From positions 62,001-126,000 of the forward strand of contig NZ_BAJT01000005.1 in assembly GCF_000613845.1 (NCBI RefSeq): a stretch of 64,000 nucleotides of DNA, in the 5' to 3' direction. Under the pieces are notes generated by a model that was not told the DNA's origin, did no database searches, and saw only the letters and a list, made by a program, of their open reading frames with translations. How positions within the stretch are numbered: the first letter of the stretch is position 1; every line of letters starts with the position of its first letter. The position numbers and the translations under genes are program-made. Below, piece after piece: positions 29,834 to 39,510 of this stretch. The stretch comes from Asaia astilbis JCM 15831. GTDB lineage: Bacteria; Pseudomonadota; Alphaproteobacteria; Acetobacterales; Acetobacteraceae.

Positions 29834-31193
29834 ATGAGCACCCCTAAAGATCTGGACCAGACCGGCCTTTTTGGCGAAATCAGACGCATGGCGCGGGCTT
29901 CCAGCACCGTCGGCGGCATTGCAACCCGTGTGATTGGCAACAAGCTCGGCATCAAATCCAATCAGGCGATCCATGCCAATGATCTGCGTGCGGCTCTGGG
30001 GGGCTTGAAAGGCCCACTCATGAAGGGCGCGCAGATCCTGTCGACCATCCCCGGCGCCTTGCCCGAGGAATATGCCACTCAGCTTGCCGAGCTGCAGGCC
30101 AATGCGCCACCCATGGCATGGAGTTTCGTGCGACGCCGCATGACGACCGAGCTGGGGGCGAATTGGGAGCGTCAGTTCCGCTCTTTCTCTCACCAAGCCG
30201 TTGCGGCGGCCAGTCTGGGGCAGGTGCATCGTGCGGTGACGGCAGACGGGCAGGATGTCGCCTGCAAGCTGCAATATCCCGATATGAATGCTGCTGTTGA
30301 GTCCGATCTGCGCCAGTTTCGCGTTGTTGTCGGGCTGGTCCAGCAATTCCTGCCCGCCATCAAGCAGGACGAGGTGGTGCGCGAGCTTGAGGAACGGCTG
30401 CGCGAAGAGCTGGATTACGAGCGCGAAGCGTCACATACGCGGCTTTATCGGGACATGCTCCAGCATATTCCCGAAGTCACCGTACCCATGCCGGTTGAAG
30501 CGCTCTCGACCCGCCGCCTGCTGACCATGGAATGGGTCGCCGGGCGGGGCATTCAGAAAATTCTGGATACCAATCCGAGCCAGGAAGAGCGCAACGCCAT
30601 TGCAACCGCGCTCTTCAAATCCTGGTACACGCCTGTCTATCGTTACGGTATCATCCATGGTGATCCGCATATGGGCAATGTTACGGTTCGACCGGATTGG
30701 GGCATCAACCTGCTCGATTTCGGGGCGATCCGTATTTTCCCGCCGCATTTTATCAAGCATTATCGACCTCTTCAATGCGCTGAAGAACGACGATGAAGAG
30801 ATGGCACATGCGGCCTACGAGGCGTGGGGCTTCCACGGCATTTCGCGCGAAACGGCTGCCGTCCTTAATGAGTGGGCTAAATTCATCTACGGACCGCTCA
30901 TGGATGATCGCGAACGCTTCATTCAGGATAATGATGATCCGAATTTCGGGCGCGACATTGCCGAGAAGGTCTATGAAGGTCTCAAGCGTACGGGCGGTGT
31001 GCGTCCGTCACGCGAATTCGTTCTGGTGGATCGCTCGGCGATCGGTCTCGGCAGTGTGTTCCTTCGTCTCAAGGCCAAGCTCAACTGGCACCGCCTGTTT
31101 CAGGAACTGATTGCCGATTTCGATGAGGTTGCTCTCGCCGAGCGTCAGGAAACAGCTCTGGCCGCCGCACGTGTTCCGCCTCCGCTCGCCTGA
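29834..31193 (+). CDS. ABC1/AarF (UbiB-like) atypical kinase family protein (frame broken)
   Basis: ABC1 proteins are atypical kinase-fold ATPases; UbiB/COQ8 supports ubiquinone synthesis. The KxGQ-type motif is LMKGAQILSTIPGALPEEY, the nucleotide-binding strand VACKLQYPDMN, and the catalytic and metal sites YGIIHGDPHMGNV and INLLDFGAIR. The frame breaks at about 30757: two Gs restored in ATCAAGCATT (or one base removed) gives FIKGIIDLFNALKNDDEE and a 453-residue protein. It follows the M3 peptidase by 3 bases. Which of the several ABC1 subgroups it belongs to is not clear; a classic UbiB would carry C-terminal membrane helices, which I do not see. Confidence 0.87.
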
Positions 31194-31211
31194 TTTCGAT
31201 TAGGTGGAGGC

Positions 31212-31244
31212 TCCGCGCCCCAGTCTCGGAGGGCGCGGATTTTT
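31212..31244 (+). terminator. Intrinsic terminator after the ABC1 gene
   Basis: TCCGCGCCC (31212-31220) and GGGCGCGGA (31231-31239) form a 9-bp GC-rich stem with a 10-base loop, followed by T5 at 31240-31244. It ends the plus-strand pepF-ABC1 transcript before the convergent P450 gene. Confidence 0.8.
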
Positions 31245-31273
31245 GGGGTCACGACACGGTCGTAGTGACTCGA

Positions 31274-32639
31274 TTATTGTCTGGTCTTCACCGACATGAG
31301 CAACGGCTTTGCCGGTCGGAGCGTGATTTCCATCTTGCCCGGCGGTGTCACGCGCAGCTCAGGCGTCAGGGTGAGTTCTTTGAGCGTCATGGCCAGCACA
31401 AGGAGCGCCTCGGTTTCGGCAAAGCGGGCACCGATGCACACCCGCGGTCCCGCCCCGAAAGGCATATAGGCGTAGCGATCGTCCTGCGGACGGTCTTTGC
31501 CTTCCTGAGGAAGGAAACGTGCCGGGTCGAAGACCTCCGGGGCGTCCCATAGCGCACGGTGCCGGTGCAGAGCGTAGATCGGCACGACGAGGCGCGTTCC
31601 TTTTTCCAGCGTCACCGAATCGAGTGTGAAGGCCTCCTTGACTTCGCGAATAATGATCGGTGCTGGAGGCGTCAGACGCATGGATTCTCTGAGCACATTT
31701 CGGGTCAGCTCGAGTTTGTCGAGCTGTTCCATACCAGGGGCATCATCGGTCAGAGTGCTGTCGATCTCCTGCTGGACAGCACGCAGGATTTCCGGGTGAC
31801 GACCCAGCCGATCGAAGGTCCAGGCGAGTGCAAGAGCCGTCGTCTCGTGTCCGGCCGTCAGAAAGGTCAGAAGATTATCGACGATCTCCGAATCATGCAT
31901 CTGCCGTCCGGTCTCGGGATCCCGCGCCGATAAAAGCCGAGCAAGGAGATCGTCCGGTGCGTCAGCCGGATGTGAGTCGAGCAGTTTCCGGCGCATTCCG
32001 ATCTGGGTCAGGGCTTCGGCACGCAGGGCTTGCGCTGCGGCACGACCGCGCGCTTTTCCGGGATGGGGCAACCATTCGGGCGTTCCAAGCAGATCGCCCA
32101 GAAGGCTCCATCGGGTCTGATGCAAAAAGACACCCAGCCGCGTGCCATGGCGTCAGCATCGACGGCATCGGGTGCCGAGAGCATGGTCTCGATGATGATG
32201 CGCCCCGTCAGTCGCATCATGACGTCGTCGATAGCGACAATGCCTCCTTCAGCGGCGAGAGATGCGACGCAGTGAGCCGTCGCGCGTGTCATGGCAGGAA
32301 GAAAGGCGCCGATACCGCTGGCACGGAAGACCGGAGCCAGGGCCTGTCGCTGCCAGCGCCAATGCGCGCCCTCAGCCGTCAGCAGACCCTCACCCAGACC
32401 GGGGCCGATGGCGCGCCGGAGCCTTCGCCCTTGTCGAGTTTACTGCTTTGCGTGACCAGCGCCTCACGGATGAGATCGGGGGCACAGACATAGACGATGT
32501 GCTGCCGCGCCAGATGCCGCTCAACCAGGCGGTCGTGGAACACGGCTTCGGGAAGGGCATCGACCGGGTTGCGCAACGTGGCGTGCACGGCCTGAAACTG
32601 GGCGGGGAGGGTGGCAATCCGGCTGAGCAGGGCTGACAT
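31274..32639 (-). CDS. Cytochrome P450 (two frame breaks)
   Basis: This is a soluble class of bacterial P450 with no N-terminal anchor. The I-helix AGHETTALALAW, the ExxR pair in RESMRL, the PERF-like DPARFLP and the heme loop FGAGPRVCIGARFAETE (Cys ligand coded near 31437) are all present. Frame breaks occur at about 32422 (one C restored in GAAGGCTCC) and about 32126 (a T5 run that should be T6). Repair gives 455 residues. No ferredoxin or ferredoxin reductase gene is nearby, so electron partners must be elsewhere. Substrate unknown. It is divergent from a TetR gene with two operators between, so it is probably induced by a ligand of that regulator. Confidence 0.9.
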
Positions 32640-32658
32640 CTCGGGTAATCTCCGATAT

Positions 32659-32698
32659 CTAAGGCTTACACCTTAGACCATATAAGGTGAACACCTTA
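32659..32698. promoter_or_regulatory. Two TetR-type operators between the P450 and tetR genes
   Basis: Site 1 (32659-32676) has the arms CTAAGG and CCTTAG; site 2 (32683-32698) has TAAGGTG and CACCTTA. Both match TAAGG-N6-CCTTA closely, and ACACCTTA is identical in the two. Their centres are 23 bp apart in the 75-base divergent gap. They are the likely binding sites of the adjacent TetR protein, controlling both genes. Confidence 0.7.
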
Positions 32699-32714
32699 AA
32701 AGGCGAGCGCAAAC

Positions 32715-33392
32715 ATGGCCCGAACCGACTCAACGAGATCACGAATTCTTGAGGAGGCGCGCGGCTTCGCCAATGAGGTCGGGTTCGACCGTCTGACCAC
32801 GCGTGAACTGGCGGAACGCTGCGGGATCAATGAAGGTAATCTCTATTACTACTTCAAGACGAAAGCGCAGTTGATCGAGGCGTTGTTTACCCGGTTTGTC
32901 GAGGAGGCACGTGCGCTCTTCTCAGCGCTGCCACCGGAGGAGGCCCCCACAAGACGGGTCGAGCTGGTGGGGAGTGTGGCCCAAGGCGTCGCGTTGCTGC
33001 GCGATTGGTGCGGTCTGAGCTGGCGTTATCGCGCGCTTTTACGCGATGGAAATGCCTTGTTCCGCCTTGCCCCGGCCTTGCAGTCGCAGGCGGTCACCCT
33101 CAACGCCGAGCTCGTCGAGCGCGTGACCCTGCTCTTGCAACGCATGAAGCGTATGAAAGCACTGTCGATCAGCGATGAAGAGATCCCGGCGCTGGTCGCC
33201 AATATCTTCATCGTGTCTACGCATTGGCTGGGCTATATTATCCATCAGACAGGGGAGAGCGATCCTGATGAAAGCCATCTCGCATGGGGCTTTCAGCAAA
33301 TTCTCTCTCTGGTTGCGCCCTATCGGACCTGGCTCACGCGTTTGGTCATGAAAATACGGCCTGACGCATTCTCCTATCACGTCGTCAGATGA
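32715..33392 (+). CDS. TetR/AcrR family transcriptional regulator
   Basis: The 225-residue protein has an N-terminal HTH (SRILEEARGFANEVGFDRLTTRELAERCGINEGNLYYYFKTKAQLIEAL), with GINEGNLYYYFKTK as the recognition helix region. The larger C-terminal domain is of the type that binds ligand and dimerises; it includes RDWCGLSWRYRALLRD, seen in TetR_C regulators of lipid or membrane-stress genes. It is divergent from the P450 gene, with two palindromic sites between, so I infer it represses the P450 gene and itself. The ligand is not known. Confidence 0.9.
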   Translation: MARTDSTRSRILEEARGFANEVGFDRLTTRELAERCGINEGNLYYYFKTKAQLIEALFTRFVEEARALFSALPPEEAPTRRVELVGSVAQGVALLRDWCGLSWRYRALLRDGNALFRLAPALQSQAVTLNAELVERVTLLLQRMKRMKALSISDEEIPALVANIFIVSTHWLGYIIHQTGESDPDESHLAWGFQQILSLVAPYRTWLTRLVMKIRPDAFSYHVVR

Positions 33393-33455
33393 GACGAGCC
33401 TGATAATGAGGTCTGATAGGCCGGAGAACATGATGCTCGATATGGAGGAGAGAGG

Positions 33456-33887
33456 ATGAGCGCGAGATCGGTCCCGAAGAGCCAGAGCCGCCAAGCCTGG
33501 TTTGCAGCCAAACGCTACGGCTATGGTGCGGGTATGCCGATTGCGTGGCAGGGCTGGATTGCGTTGTTCTCGCTTATGGCTGTCGTGAGCCTACCTTTTT
33601 ACGCACTTGTCTTCCTGCCTGTGAGCCAACCCGGGCTCGTCATTTCAGCCCTGTGTGTTGTGGATCTGCTTGCGATCATCGCATTCGGCTGGATCTGTAG
33701 ATCGCGCACCGAAGGGGGGTGGCGCTGGCGATGGGGTGATGAGGGGCGAGGCGAGCTCCGCAAGAAAGCGGAAAGCCCTGAAATCGCCCTGCTGCGTGTC
33801 AGACGTGCAGGCCGGGGGCTTCCTGCCCGGTTGCGGCGACATATTCGTGATATCCGCCCTCGTAGCGATGCAGCCCTTCGGGGGTGA
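33456..33887 (+). CDS. Small membrane protein, C-terminal end uncertain
   Basis: The first 95 residues look real: FAAKRYGYGAGMPIAWQGW, two hydrophobic segments at about 32-55 and 60-80, and a TEGGWRWRWGDE tail, a pattern I associate with short conserved membrane proteins of about 90-100 residues. The remaining 50 residues are Arg-rich, unlike the start, and overlap the convergent ABC-F gene by 89 bases. I suspect another base error near 33740-33760 that hides the true stop. The function is unknown. Confidence 0.6.
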   Translation: MSARSVPKSQSRQAWFAAKRYGYGAGMPIAWQGWIALFSLMAVVSLPFYALVFLPVSQPGLVISALCVVDLLAIIAFGWICRSRTEGGWRWRWGDEGRGELRKKAESPEIALLRVRRAGRGLPARLRRHIRDIRPRSDAALRG

Positions 33888-35419
33888 CTTCCAGAACGCG
33901 GTTCGATAGCGCGCCGAGAAAATGCCGGTCATGGGAGACGAAAAGCATCGTGCCTTCATAATTACCGAGAGCGCGGATCAGCATTTCCTTGGTGTCGATA
34001 TCCAGATGGTTGGTCGGTTCGTCGAGTACGAGAAAATTCGGCGGATTATAGAGCATCACGGCCATGACGAGCCGAGCCTTTTCACCACCTGAAAGCACGC
34101 TCACATATTTATCGACGTCATCGCCAGAAAAGCCGAACCCGCCTGCAAGAGCGCGCAGGGAGCCTTGCGGTGCGAGCGGGAATTCGTGCTCGAGCGTTTC
34201 GAAAATCGTCCGACTGCCGTCGAGCAGATCCATGGCGTGCTGGGCAAAATAGCCCATTTTCACGCTCGCGCCGATGGTGACCGTACCCGTATCCGGCTCG
34301 CTCATCCCCGCGATCAGCTTGAGGAGGTCGATTTACCAGCACCGTTCACACCGAGAATACAGCAGCGTTCCTGACGGCGGATCTGGAGATCGAGCTCTTT
34401 ATAAATCGTGCGTGAGCCATAGCTTTTGCTCACTTGCTTGAGGAGCGCCACGGAGTCACCTGAGCGTGGCGCAGGCGCGAATTCGAAAGAGAGGGTCTGG
34501 CGGCGGCGCGGCGGTTCGACGCGGTCGATCTTGTCGAGCTTCTTCACCCGGCTCTGAACCTGAGCCGCATGAGAGGCACGCGCCTTGAAGCGCTCGATGA
34601 ACGCAATCTCCTTGGCCAGCATGGCCTGCTGGCGGTCGAACTGCGCCTGCTGCTGTTTTTCGTTCAGCGCGCGTTGCTGTTCGTAGATTCATAATCGCCT
34701 GAGAAGCTGGTCAGCGTGCCGCCATCGATCTCCAGAATCTTGTTGACGACGCGATTCATGAAGGCGCGATCATGCGAGGTCATGAGCAGCGCGCCGTCAT
34801 AATTTTTGAGGAACTGCTCGAGCCAGATCAGGCTCTCGAGATCAAGATGGTTGCTCGGCTCATCGAGCAGCATGACGTCGGGTTGCATGAGCAGAATGCG
34901 CGCAAGCGCCACGCGCATTTTCCAGCCGCCCGACAGCAGCGCGACATCGCCCGACATCATCTCCTGCGAGAAGCCCAGACCATGCAGCACTTCGCGCGCC
35001 TTGCTATCGAGCCCGTAGCCTCCAAGCTCCTCGAACCGGGCCTGAACATCGCCGAAGCGCTCGAGAATGGCCTCCATCTGGTCCATCTTGTCGGGGTCGC
35101 AGAGATCGGCCTCAAGCTGAGCAAGCTCGGTGGCAATCACCGAGATTTCGCCAGCGCCATCCATGACTTCCGCGACGACCGAGCGGCCCGACATCTCGCC
35201 GACATCCTGACTGAAAAACCCGATGGTGATGCCACGATCCTGAAAGACCTGCCCCTCATCAGGGGTTTCCTGCTTCGTGATCAGGCGGAACAACGTCGTC
35301 TTTCCTGCGCCATTAGGGCCAACCAGACCGATCTTTTCGCCTTTCTGGAGGGCGGCGCTCGTCTCGATAAAGATAACGCGTTGGCCGTTCTGCTTGCTGA
35401 TCGAATCAAGACGGATCAT
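33799..35419 (-). CDS. ABC-F family ATPase (two frame breaks)
   Basis: ABC-F proteins have two ABC domains and no membrane part and act on the ribosome. Domain 1 has [28 protein letters not shown] and MLLDEPSNHLD; a charged linker follows (RASHAAQVQSRVKKLDK); domain 2 has LGVNGAGKST, LSGGEKARLVMAVML and LVLDEPTNHLD. Frame breaks occur at about 34688 (one T restored in TATGAATCTACG) and about 34327 (one C restored in TCGACCTCCTC). Repair gives 540 residues ending at 33799. Uup, EttA and YbiT-type subgroups cannot be separated with confidence; a DNA-binding C-terminal extension as in Uup is lacking, and the size fits YbiT/EttA-like forms. Confidence 0.9.
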
Positions 35420-35576
35420 GGAACCTCTGGTACATCGGGGATGGAGGCGTAGATACGGGCTCGTTCCCGGTTAGGCAATTGTGATCCTCACCGCTGTCAT
35501 TTGACGTTACGGTTGGATCGCGCTTCCATAACCCCGCTGGACGCGACCGCGTCACCGTGTTTGCCGGGAAAAAAGA

Positions 35577-36645
35577 ATGAAAAAAGGGAATCGCCTGCCA
35601 GAGCGCCTTTATGCGCTCGCCATGTGGGGGGTGTCGGCGCTGTTTGCGGTCTTCCTCGTCGGGCTCGGGGGGCTTGTGATCGACGATCTGCCGCGCAGTG
35701 CCGATCGTGTTGTCTTCGCTCCGGTCTACCCCGCTGACTTGCAAAAGCGTGCCGAGAAGGTGCGAGAAGAGCGGGGTGCTCTCGATGCAGACCGCGAACT
35801 TGCCAAGATCCGGCTTGAAGCAGCCCGGAGTGCGTCCTCCAATGCCAAAGACAGTTTTCAGGCCTGGGTCGAAGCACGTCGGGCGACCACCGATCCGCGT
35901 CATGATACCGAGCTGCTGGCGCGCACCCAGACACTCGAACAGTTACAGGGCGTCGCCCATGATGCCGAACGCCAGATAGAGGATCTGGACCGGCGTCAGC
36001 TCGATAACGATCATGCCCGCGACGCCCTAGAAGAGGCTCGTCAGGCTGCAGATGAGGCTTACAAGCCAGTCTATGAGCGCCTTGTTTTCAAGGCTCAGCT
36101 CCATGTGTTTCTGCTGCGTCTTGCCTTTACCCTGCCGCTTCTCCTTGTCTCGACATGGCTGGTCCTGCGTCAGAGGCAGAGCGCATACTGGCCGCTTTAT
36201 CGCGGCTTCGTGCTCGCCTCGCTCTATGCTTTTTTTGTCGAGCTCGTGCCCTATCTGCAGCTATGGCGGGTATATTAGATATGGCGTGGGGGCACTTCTG
36301 ACCGTTCTGGTCTGCGTCGTGCTGATCAGGAACATGCAGGCTTATCTGGCGCGTCGTAAGCTCGCCGAGGCAGAGTCAGAGACGGCGCGACGCCAGAGGA
36401 TCGACCGTGAGCAGGCTTATGCGAAGATCGACCGCAAGAGCTGCCCGGATTGCGACCGTCCGCTTGTGACGGCAGAGGGGCTGGAGACGAATTTCTGCGT
36501 TCATTGCGGGCTCACGCTCTATCAGCATTGCGGGGTCTGTCAGACGCGCAACCTCGCTTTCAATCGCTTTTGCATGAGCTGTGGCAGTGAAGGCATGGGC
36601 CATGCCGAGATGGGGGCAGCCGCCCTGTCGTCGAGCGCCAGTTGA
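35577..36645 (+). CDS. Membrane protein with coiled coil and C-terminal zinc ribbon (frame broken)
   Basis: The first frame gives a membrane segment at about 14-34, a long charged helical region (about 52-160, heptad-like, rich in Ala, Arg, Glu) and two more hydrophobic segments at about 180-198 and 208-228. At about 36257 the frame breaks (CTATCTGCAGCTATGG; two Cs restored in CTGC give CTGCCCAGC). The continuation YGGYIRYGVGALLTVLVCVVLI adds a fourth membrane segment. A basic coiled region and a zinc ribbon follow with paired cysteines in CPDCDRP/CVHCG and CGVCQTR/CMSCG. Repaired length is about 356. I know no function. The topology would put both termini in the cytoplasm. Confidence 0.7.
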
Positions 36646-36658
36646 GGGGAAGGAAGTC

Positions 36659-37156
36659 ATGACAGCTCAGATCCAAATCGCCCGGATCACAACCGAAGAC
36701 TGCCTCCCGCTGCGTCGTGAGATTCTCTGGCCGGGCCTGACCGAGGATGAATGTCGGGTCCCTCAGGACCCCGAAGCGACCCATCTCGGCGCCTTCAGGG
36801 GAGAAAAGCTGGTTGGCTGTCTCTCACTTTGTCCGATCGGGCCCGACTTGATCCAGCTGCGCAAATTCGCGGTGGCGGCGGAGTGTCAGGGGCGGGGCAT
36901 CGGTGCCCAGCTCATGCGCGAGGCGATCGAAACGTGTCGATTGCTTGGGGCTGAACGTCTGGAACTCGACGCACGCAGTTCTGCGCTCGGTTTTTATGAA
37001 AAATTCGGCATGAGCCGATGGGCGCCGTATTTTTCAAAGGACCGATTGAGCATCAGCGAATGGCCCTCGCGCTTTGAGAGCAGACTTTTGGCGCGGAAAA
37101 AGCGTGTCCCGTTGGTCGGTGCGTGCAGACTGTCAGATTGCTGTTTCGTGCTTTAG
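36659..37156 (+). CDS. GNAT family N-acetyltransferase
   Basis: The 165-residue protein has the acetyl-CoA motif A as LRKFAVAAECQGRGIGAQLMREAIE (Q-x-R-G-I-G loop) and motif B around LELDARSSALGFYEKFGM. The ATG at 36659 follows GGAAG at 36650-36654. It lies 13 bases after the zinc-ribbon gene. The first part (LPLRREILWPGL) matches GNAT proteins of the general metabolite type. The substrate is unknown. Confidence 0.87.
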   Translation: MTAQIQIARITTEDCLPLRREILWPGLTEDECRVPQDPEATHLGAFRGEKLVGCLSLCPIGPDLIQLRKFAVAAECQGRGIGAQLMREAIETCRLLGAERLELDARSSALGFYEKFGMSRWAPYFSKDRLSISEWPSRFESRLLARKKRVPLVGACRLSDCCFVL

Positions 37157-37269
37157 AAAGAGGCGCGCTACAGGGGGCTTTCTCGTGATGCGGCAAGCTT
37201 GATCTTCCGAGACCTGTAGAAGCGTAATTTCAACCGGTATGATTTGCGATGAGTTTGAGAGAAACAGGA

Positions 37270-38154
37270 ATGAACCGTTACTGCGTCACGGTCACTTGTG
37301 AGGCGCGGCGCGGGATCGTCGCCGTTATTTCCGGCTTTCTCGCTGAGAAGGGCTGCAATATCAGCGATAGCGCGCAGTTCGACGATGGCGAGACCAACCG
37401 GTTCTTCATGCGGACCAGCTTCGTCGCGGAAACTGGTGCCTCTCTGGACGAACTGCGCCATGATTTCGCGCCTTTGGCGGCTCAATACGGCATGGATGCG
37501 ACGTTTTACGACGAGGCAAAGAAGCTCAACGTCGTCATTATGGTGTCCCGTTTCGGGCATTGCCTGAACGATCTGCTGTACCGCGTCCGTATTGGCGCGC
37601 TGCCGATCAATATCGTTGCGGTAATCTCGAACCACCAGGATTTCGAGAAGCTCGTGGTCAGCCACGACATTCCATATCATCACGTACCGGTGACTAAAGA
37701 GACAAAGGCAGAGGCAGAAGCGCGGCATCTGGCCATTATCAAAGAGACCGGTGCGGAGCTGGTTGTTCTTGCGCGCTACATGCAGGTGCTTTCCGACACT
37801 TTATGCCAGCAGCTTTCAGGACGAGTGATCAATATTCATCACTCCTTCCTTCCAAGCTTCAAGGGGGCTCATCCCTATCATCAGGCGCATGCGAGGGGCG
37901 TCAAACTCATCGGCGCCACCGCCCATTACGTGACCGCTGAACTGGATGAAGGGCCGATCATCGAGCAGGACATCATCCGCGTTTCCCATAACCAGTCGCC
38001 GGATGACTACGTCGCGTTGGGGCGCGATGTTGAAAGTCAGGTTCTGGCACGCGCCATCCATGCTCACGCTCATCGACGCGTGTTTTTAAGCGGGAGGAAA
38101 ACGATTGTGTTCCCCGCCAGCCCCGGCTCGTTTGCCTCTTCCCTGCGAGGGTGA
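37270..38154 (+). CDS. purU: Formyltetrahydrofolate deformylase
   Basis: PurU hydrolyses 10-formyltetrahydrofolate to formate and tetrahydrofolate and so balances one-carbon pools. It has an N-terminal ACT domain (YCVTVTCEARRGIVAVISGFLAEKGCNI) and a formyltransferase-like catalytic domain with VINIHHSFLPSFKGAHPYHQA and ATAHYVTAELDEGPIIEQD (catalytic Asn-His-Asp pattern). I prefer the ATG at 37270, giving 294 residues, over the ATG 7 codons upstream that lacks a ribosome-binding site. The tail after KTIVF is about 13 residues longer than usual. Confidence 0.94.
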   Translation: MNRYCVTVTCEARRGIVAVISGFLAEKGCNISDSAQFDDGETNRFFMRTSFVAETGASLDELRHDFAPLAAQYGMDATFYDEAKKLNVVIMVSRFGHCLNDLLYRVRIGALPINIVAVISNHQDFEKLVVSHDIPYHHVPVTKETKAEAEARHLAIIKETGAELVVLARYMQVLSDTLCQQLSGRVINIHHSFLPSFKGAHPYHQAHARGVKLIGATAHYVTAELDEGPIIEQDIIRVSHNQSPDDYVALGRDVESQVLARAIHAHAHRRVFLSGRKTIVFPASPGSFASSLRG

Positions 38155-38259
38155 CCGAAGGCGATCCGTGCCAAGAAAACTGTGGCGCAGCAGGTGAAAG
38201 GAAGTACCGAGCGCATTGCGTTGGGCGGATCGTTATTTGTTGTCGTCGAAGATCAGAGC

Positions 38260-38291
38260 AGCGCCTGAATTTCTCATGAAAGACAGGCGCT
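38260..38291. terminator. Hairpin in the gap between convergent purU and the MDR oxidoreductase gene
   Basis: AGCGCCTG (38260-38267) and CAGGCGCT (38284-38291) pair perfectly around a 16-base loop and are followed by GGTCTTTTAG on the plus strand. It may end the purU transcript. The rest of the 217-base gap (38155-38371) shows no coding or other structure that I can support. Confidence 0.45.
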
Positions 38292-38371
38292 GGTCTTTTA
38301 GAAAACGGTCCATGAGACGCGTGCCCCGACGCAAATGTCTGGGACCGCGTTTCAAGTCAGCCGTCAGACGC

Positions 38372-39379
38372 TTAGAATTCGAGGCAGATCTTGCCAAAAT
38401 GCTTGTTGCTCTCCTGATGCTGGAAAGCTTTGACAAGCTCTTCAAGCGGGAAGGAGCGGTCGAGAACCGGGCGGATCTTGTGGGCTTCCAACGCACGGAC
38501 CATCTCGGTCTGGTGTTCCCGACTACCGACCAGCACCCCTTGCAGTCGGAACTGCTTGAGCAGCATCGGCACGAGTTCCAGCTTGGCTGAGACGCCACTC
38601 AGGATACCGATAGTGGCGATATGTCCGCCAACGCGAACCGCCTCCATCGATTGGGCGAGCGATGCCGCGCCACCGACCTCGATGATATGGTCCACACCGC
38701 GTCCACCGGTGAGGTCCCACGCAGTGCGGCCCCATTCCGGGTTGCTACGATAATTGATGAGATGATCGGCCCCGAGTTCGCGCAGACGCTTCAGTTTCTC
38801 GTCGCTGGACGACGTGGCGATGACCGTAGCCCCTGCCATTTTCGCAAACTGGAGCGCGAAGATCGACACGCCGCCCGTTCCCTGAACCAGAACGGTGCTT
38901 GAGGGCGTGATGTGATCGTCGACAAACAGGGAGCGCCAGGCCGTCAGACCAGCCGTCGTCAGCGTGGCGGCCTCAGCATGGCTCCAGCCCTTGGGCGCAT
39001 GGGTGAAAGAGGTTGCCGCTGCGGTGACTTCCTCACGGGCATAGCCGTCGACACCGTCACCAGGCACGGTCTCGAAACCGATGACTTCCGCACGCCCGGA
39101 AAGCCAGCTTGGGAAGAACGTGCTGACGACGCGATCTCCGGCCTTGAACTCGGTGACACCTTCTCCGATCTCGGCAACCTCACCGGCGCCGTCGGCCATC
39201 GGGATGCGCGGCTCTGAAGGGGCCCACATGCCGCTGACAACCGCGTAATCGTGGTAGTTGAGGGAAGAAGCATGCAGCCGGACACGGATTTCGCCCGGTC
39301 CGGGCGCGCGTGTTTCCACCTGGGTGACGGAGACCTGATCGAAGCCGCCGGGTGGGGCAACAAGGAGAGCACGTGTCAT
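38372..39379 (-). CDS. Zinc-independent MDR family NAD(P)-dependent alcohol dehydrogenase/quinone oxidoreductase
   Basis: The 335-residue protein has the GroES-like N-terminal domain with SLNYHDYAVVSGMW and the Rossmann domain with VLVQGTGGVSIFALQFAK. The catalytic zinc Cys and the four structural cysteines of zinc alcohol dehydrogenases are absent, so it groups with zinc-free MDR reductases. ADHLINYRSNPEWG and GVDHIIEVGG are typical MDR blocks. It stands alone, with an upstream imperfect-loop palindrome that may be an operator. The substrate is unknown. Confidence 0.88.
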   Translation of the reverse strand: MTRALLVAPPGGFDQVSVTQVETRAPGPGEIRVRLHASSLNYHDYAVVSGMWAPSEPRIPMADGAGEVAEIGEGVTEFKAGDRVVSTFFPSWLSGRAEVIGFETVPGDGVDGYAREEVTAAATSFTHAPKGWSHAEAATLTTAGLTAWRSLFVDDHITPSSTVLVQGTGGVSIFALQFAKMAGATVIATSSSDEKLKRLRELGADHLINYRSNPEWGRTAWDLTGGRGVDHIIEVGGAASLAQSMEAVRVGGHIATIGILSGVSAKLELVPMLLKQFRLQGVLVGSREHQTEMVRALEAHKIRPVLDRSFPLEELVKAFQHQESNKHFGKICLEF

Positions 39380-39400
39380 CTGAGACGTCCTTTTCTAAAG

Positions 39401-39416
39401 TTCGATTTTGATCGAA
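39401..39416. promoter_or_regulatory. Inverted repeat upstream of the MDR oxidoreductase
   Basis: TTCGAT (39401-39406) and ATCGAA (39411-39416) are perfect complements spaced by 4 bases, 22 bases upstream of the MDR gene start. The arrangement suits a dimeric regulator such as a TetR, HxlR or MarR protein, but no regulator gene adjoins. Confidence 0.35.
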
Positions 39417-39510
39417 ATAGAGAGAGGAGCCACTCCTTTCAAGGCGAGGACCGCATTTTAAGGAGTGGATGTTCAGCTAGACCAAGCGTGGCAGGGGGCC
39501 GAAAGGTTCC

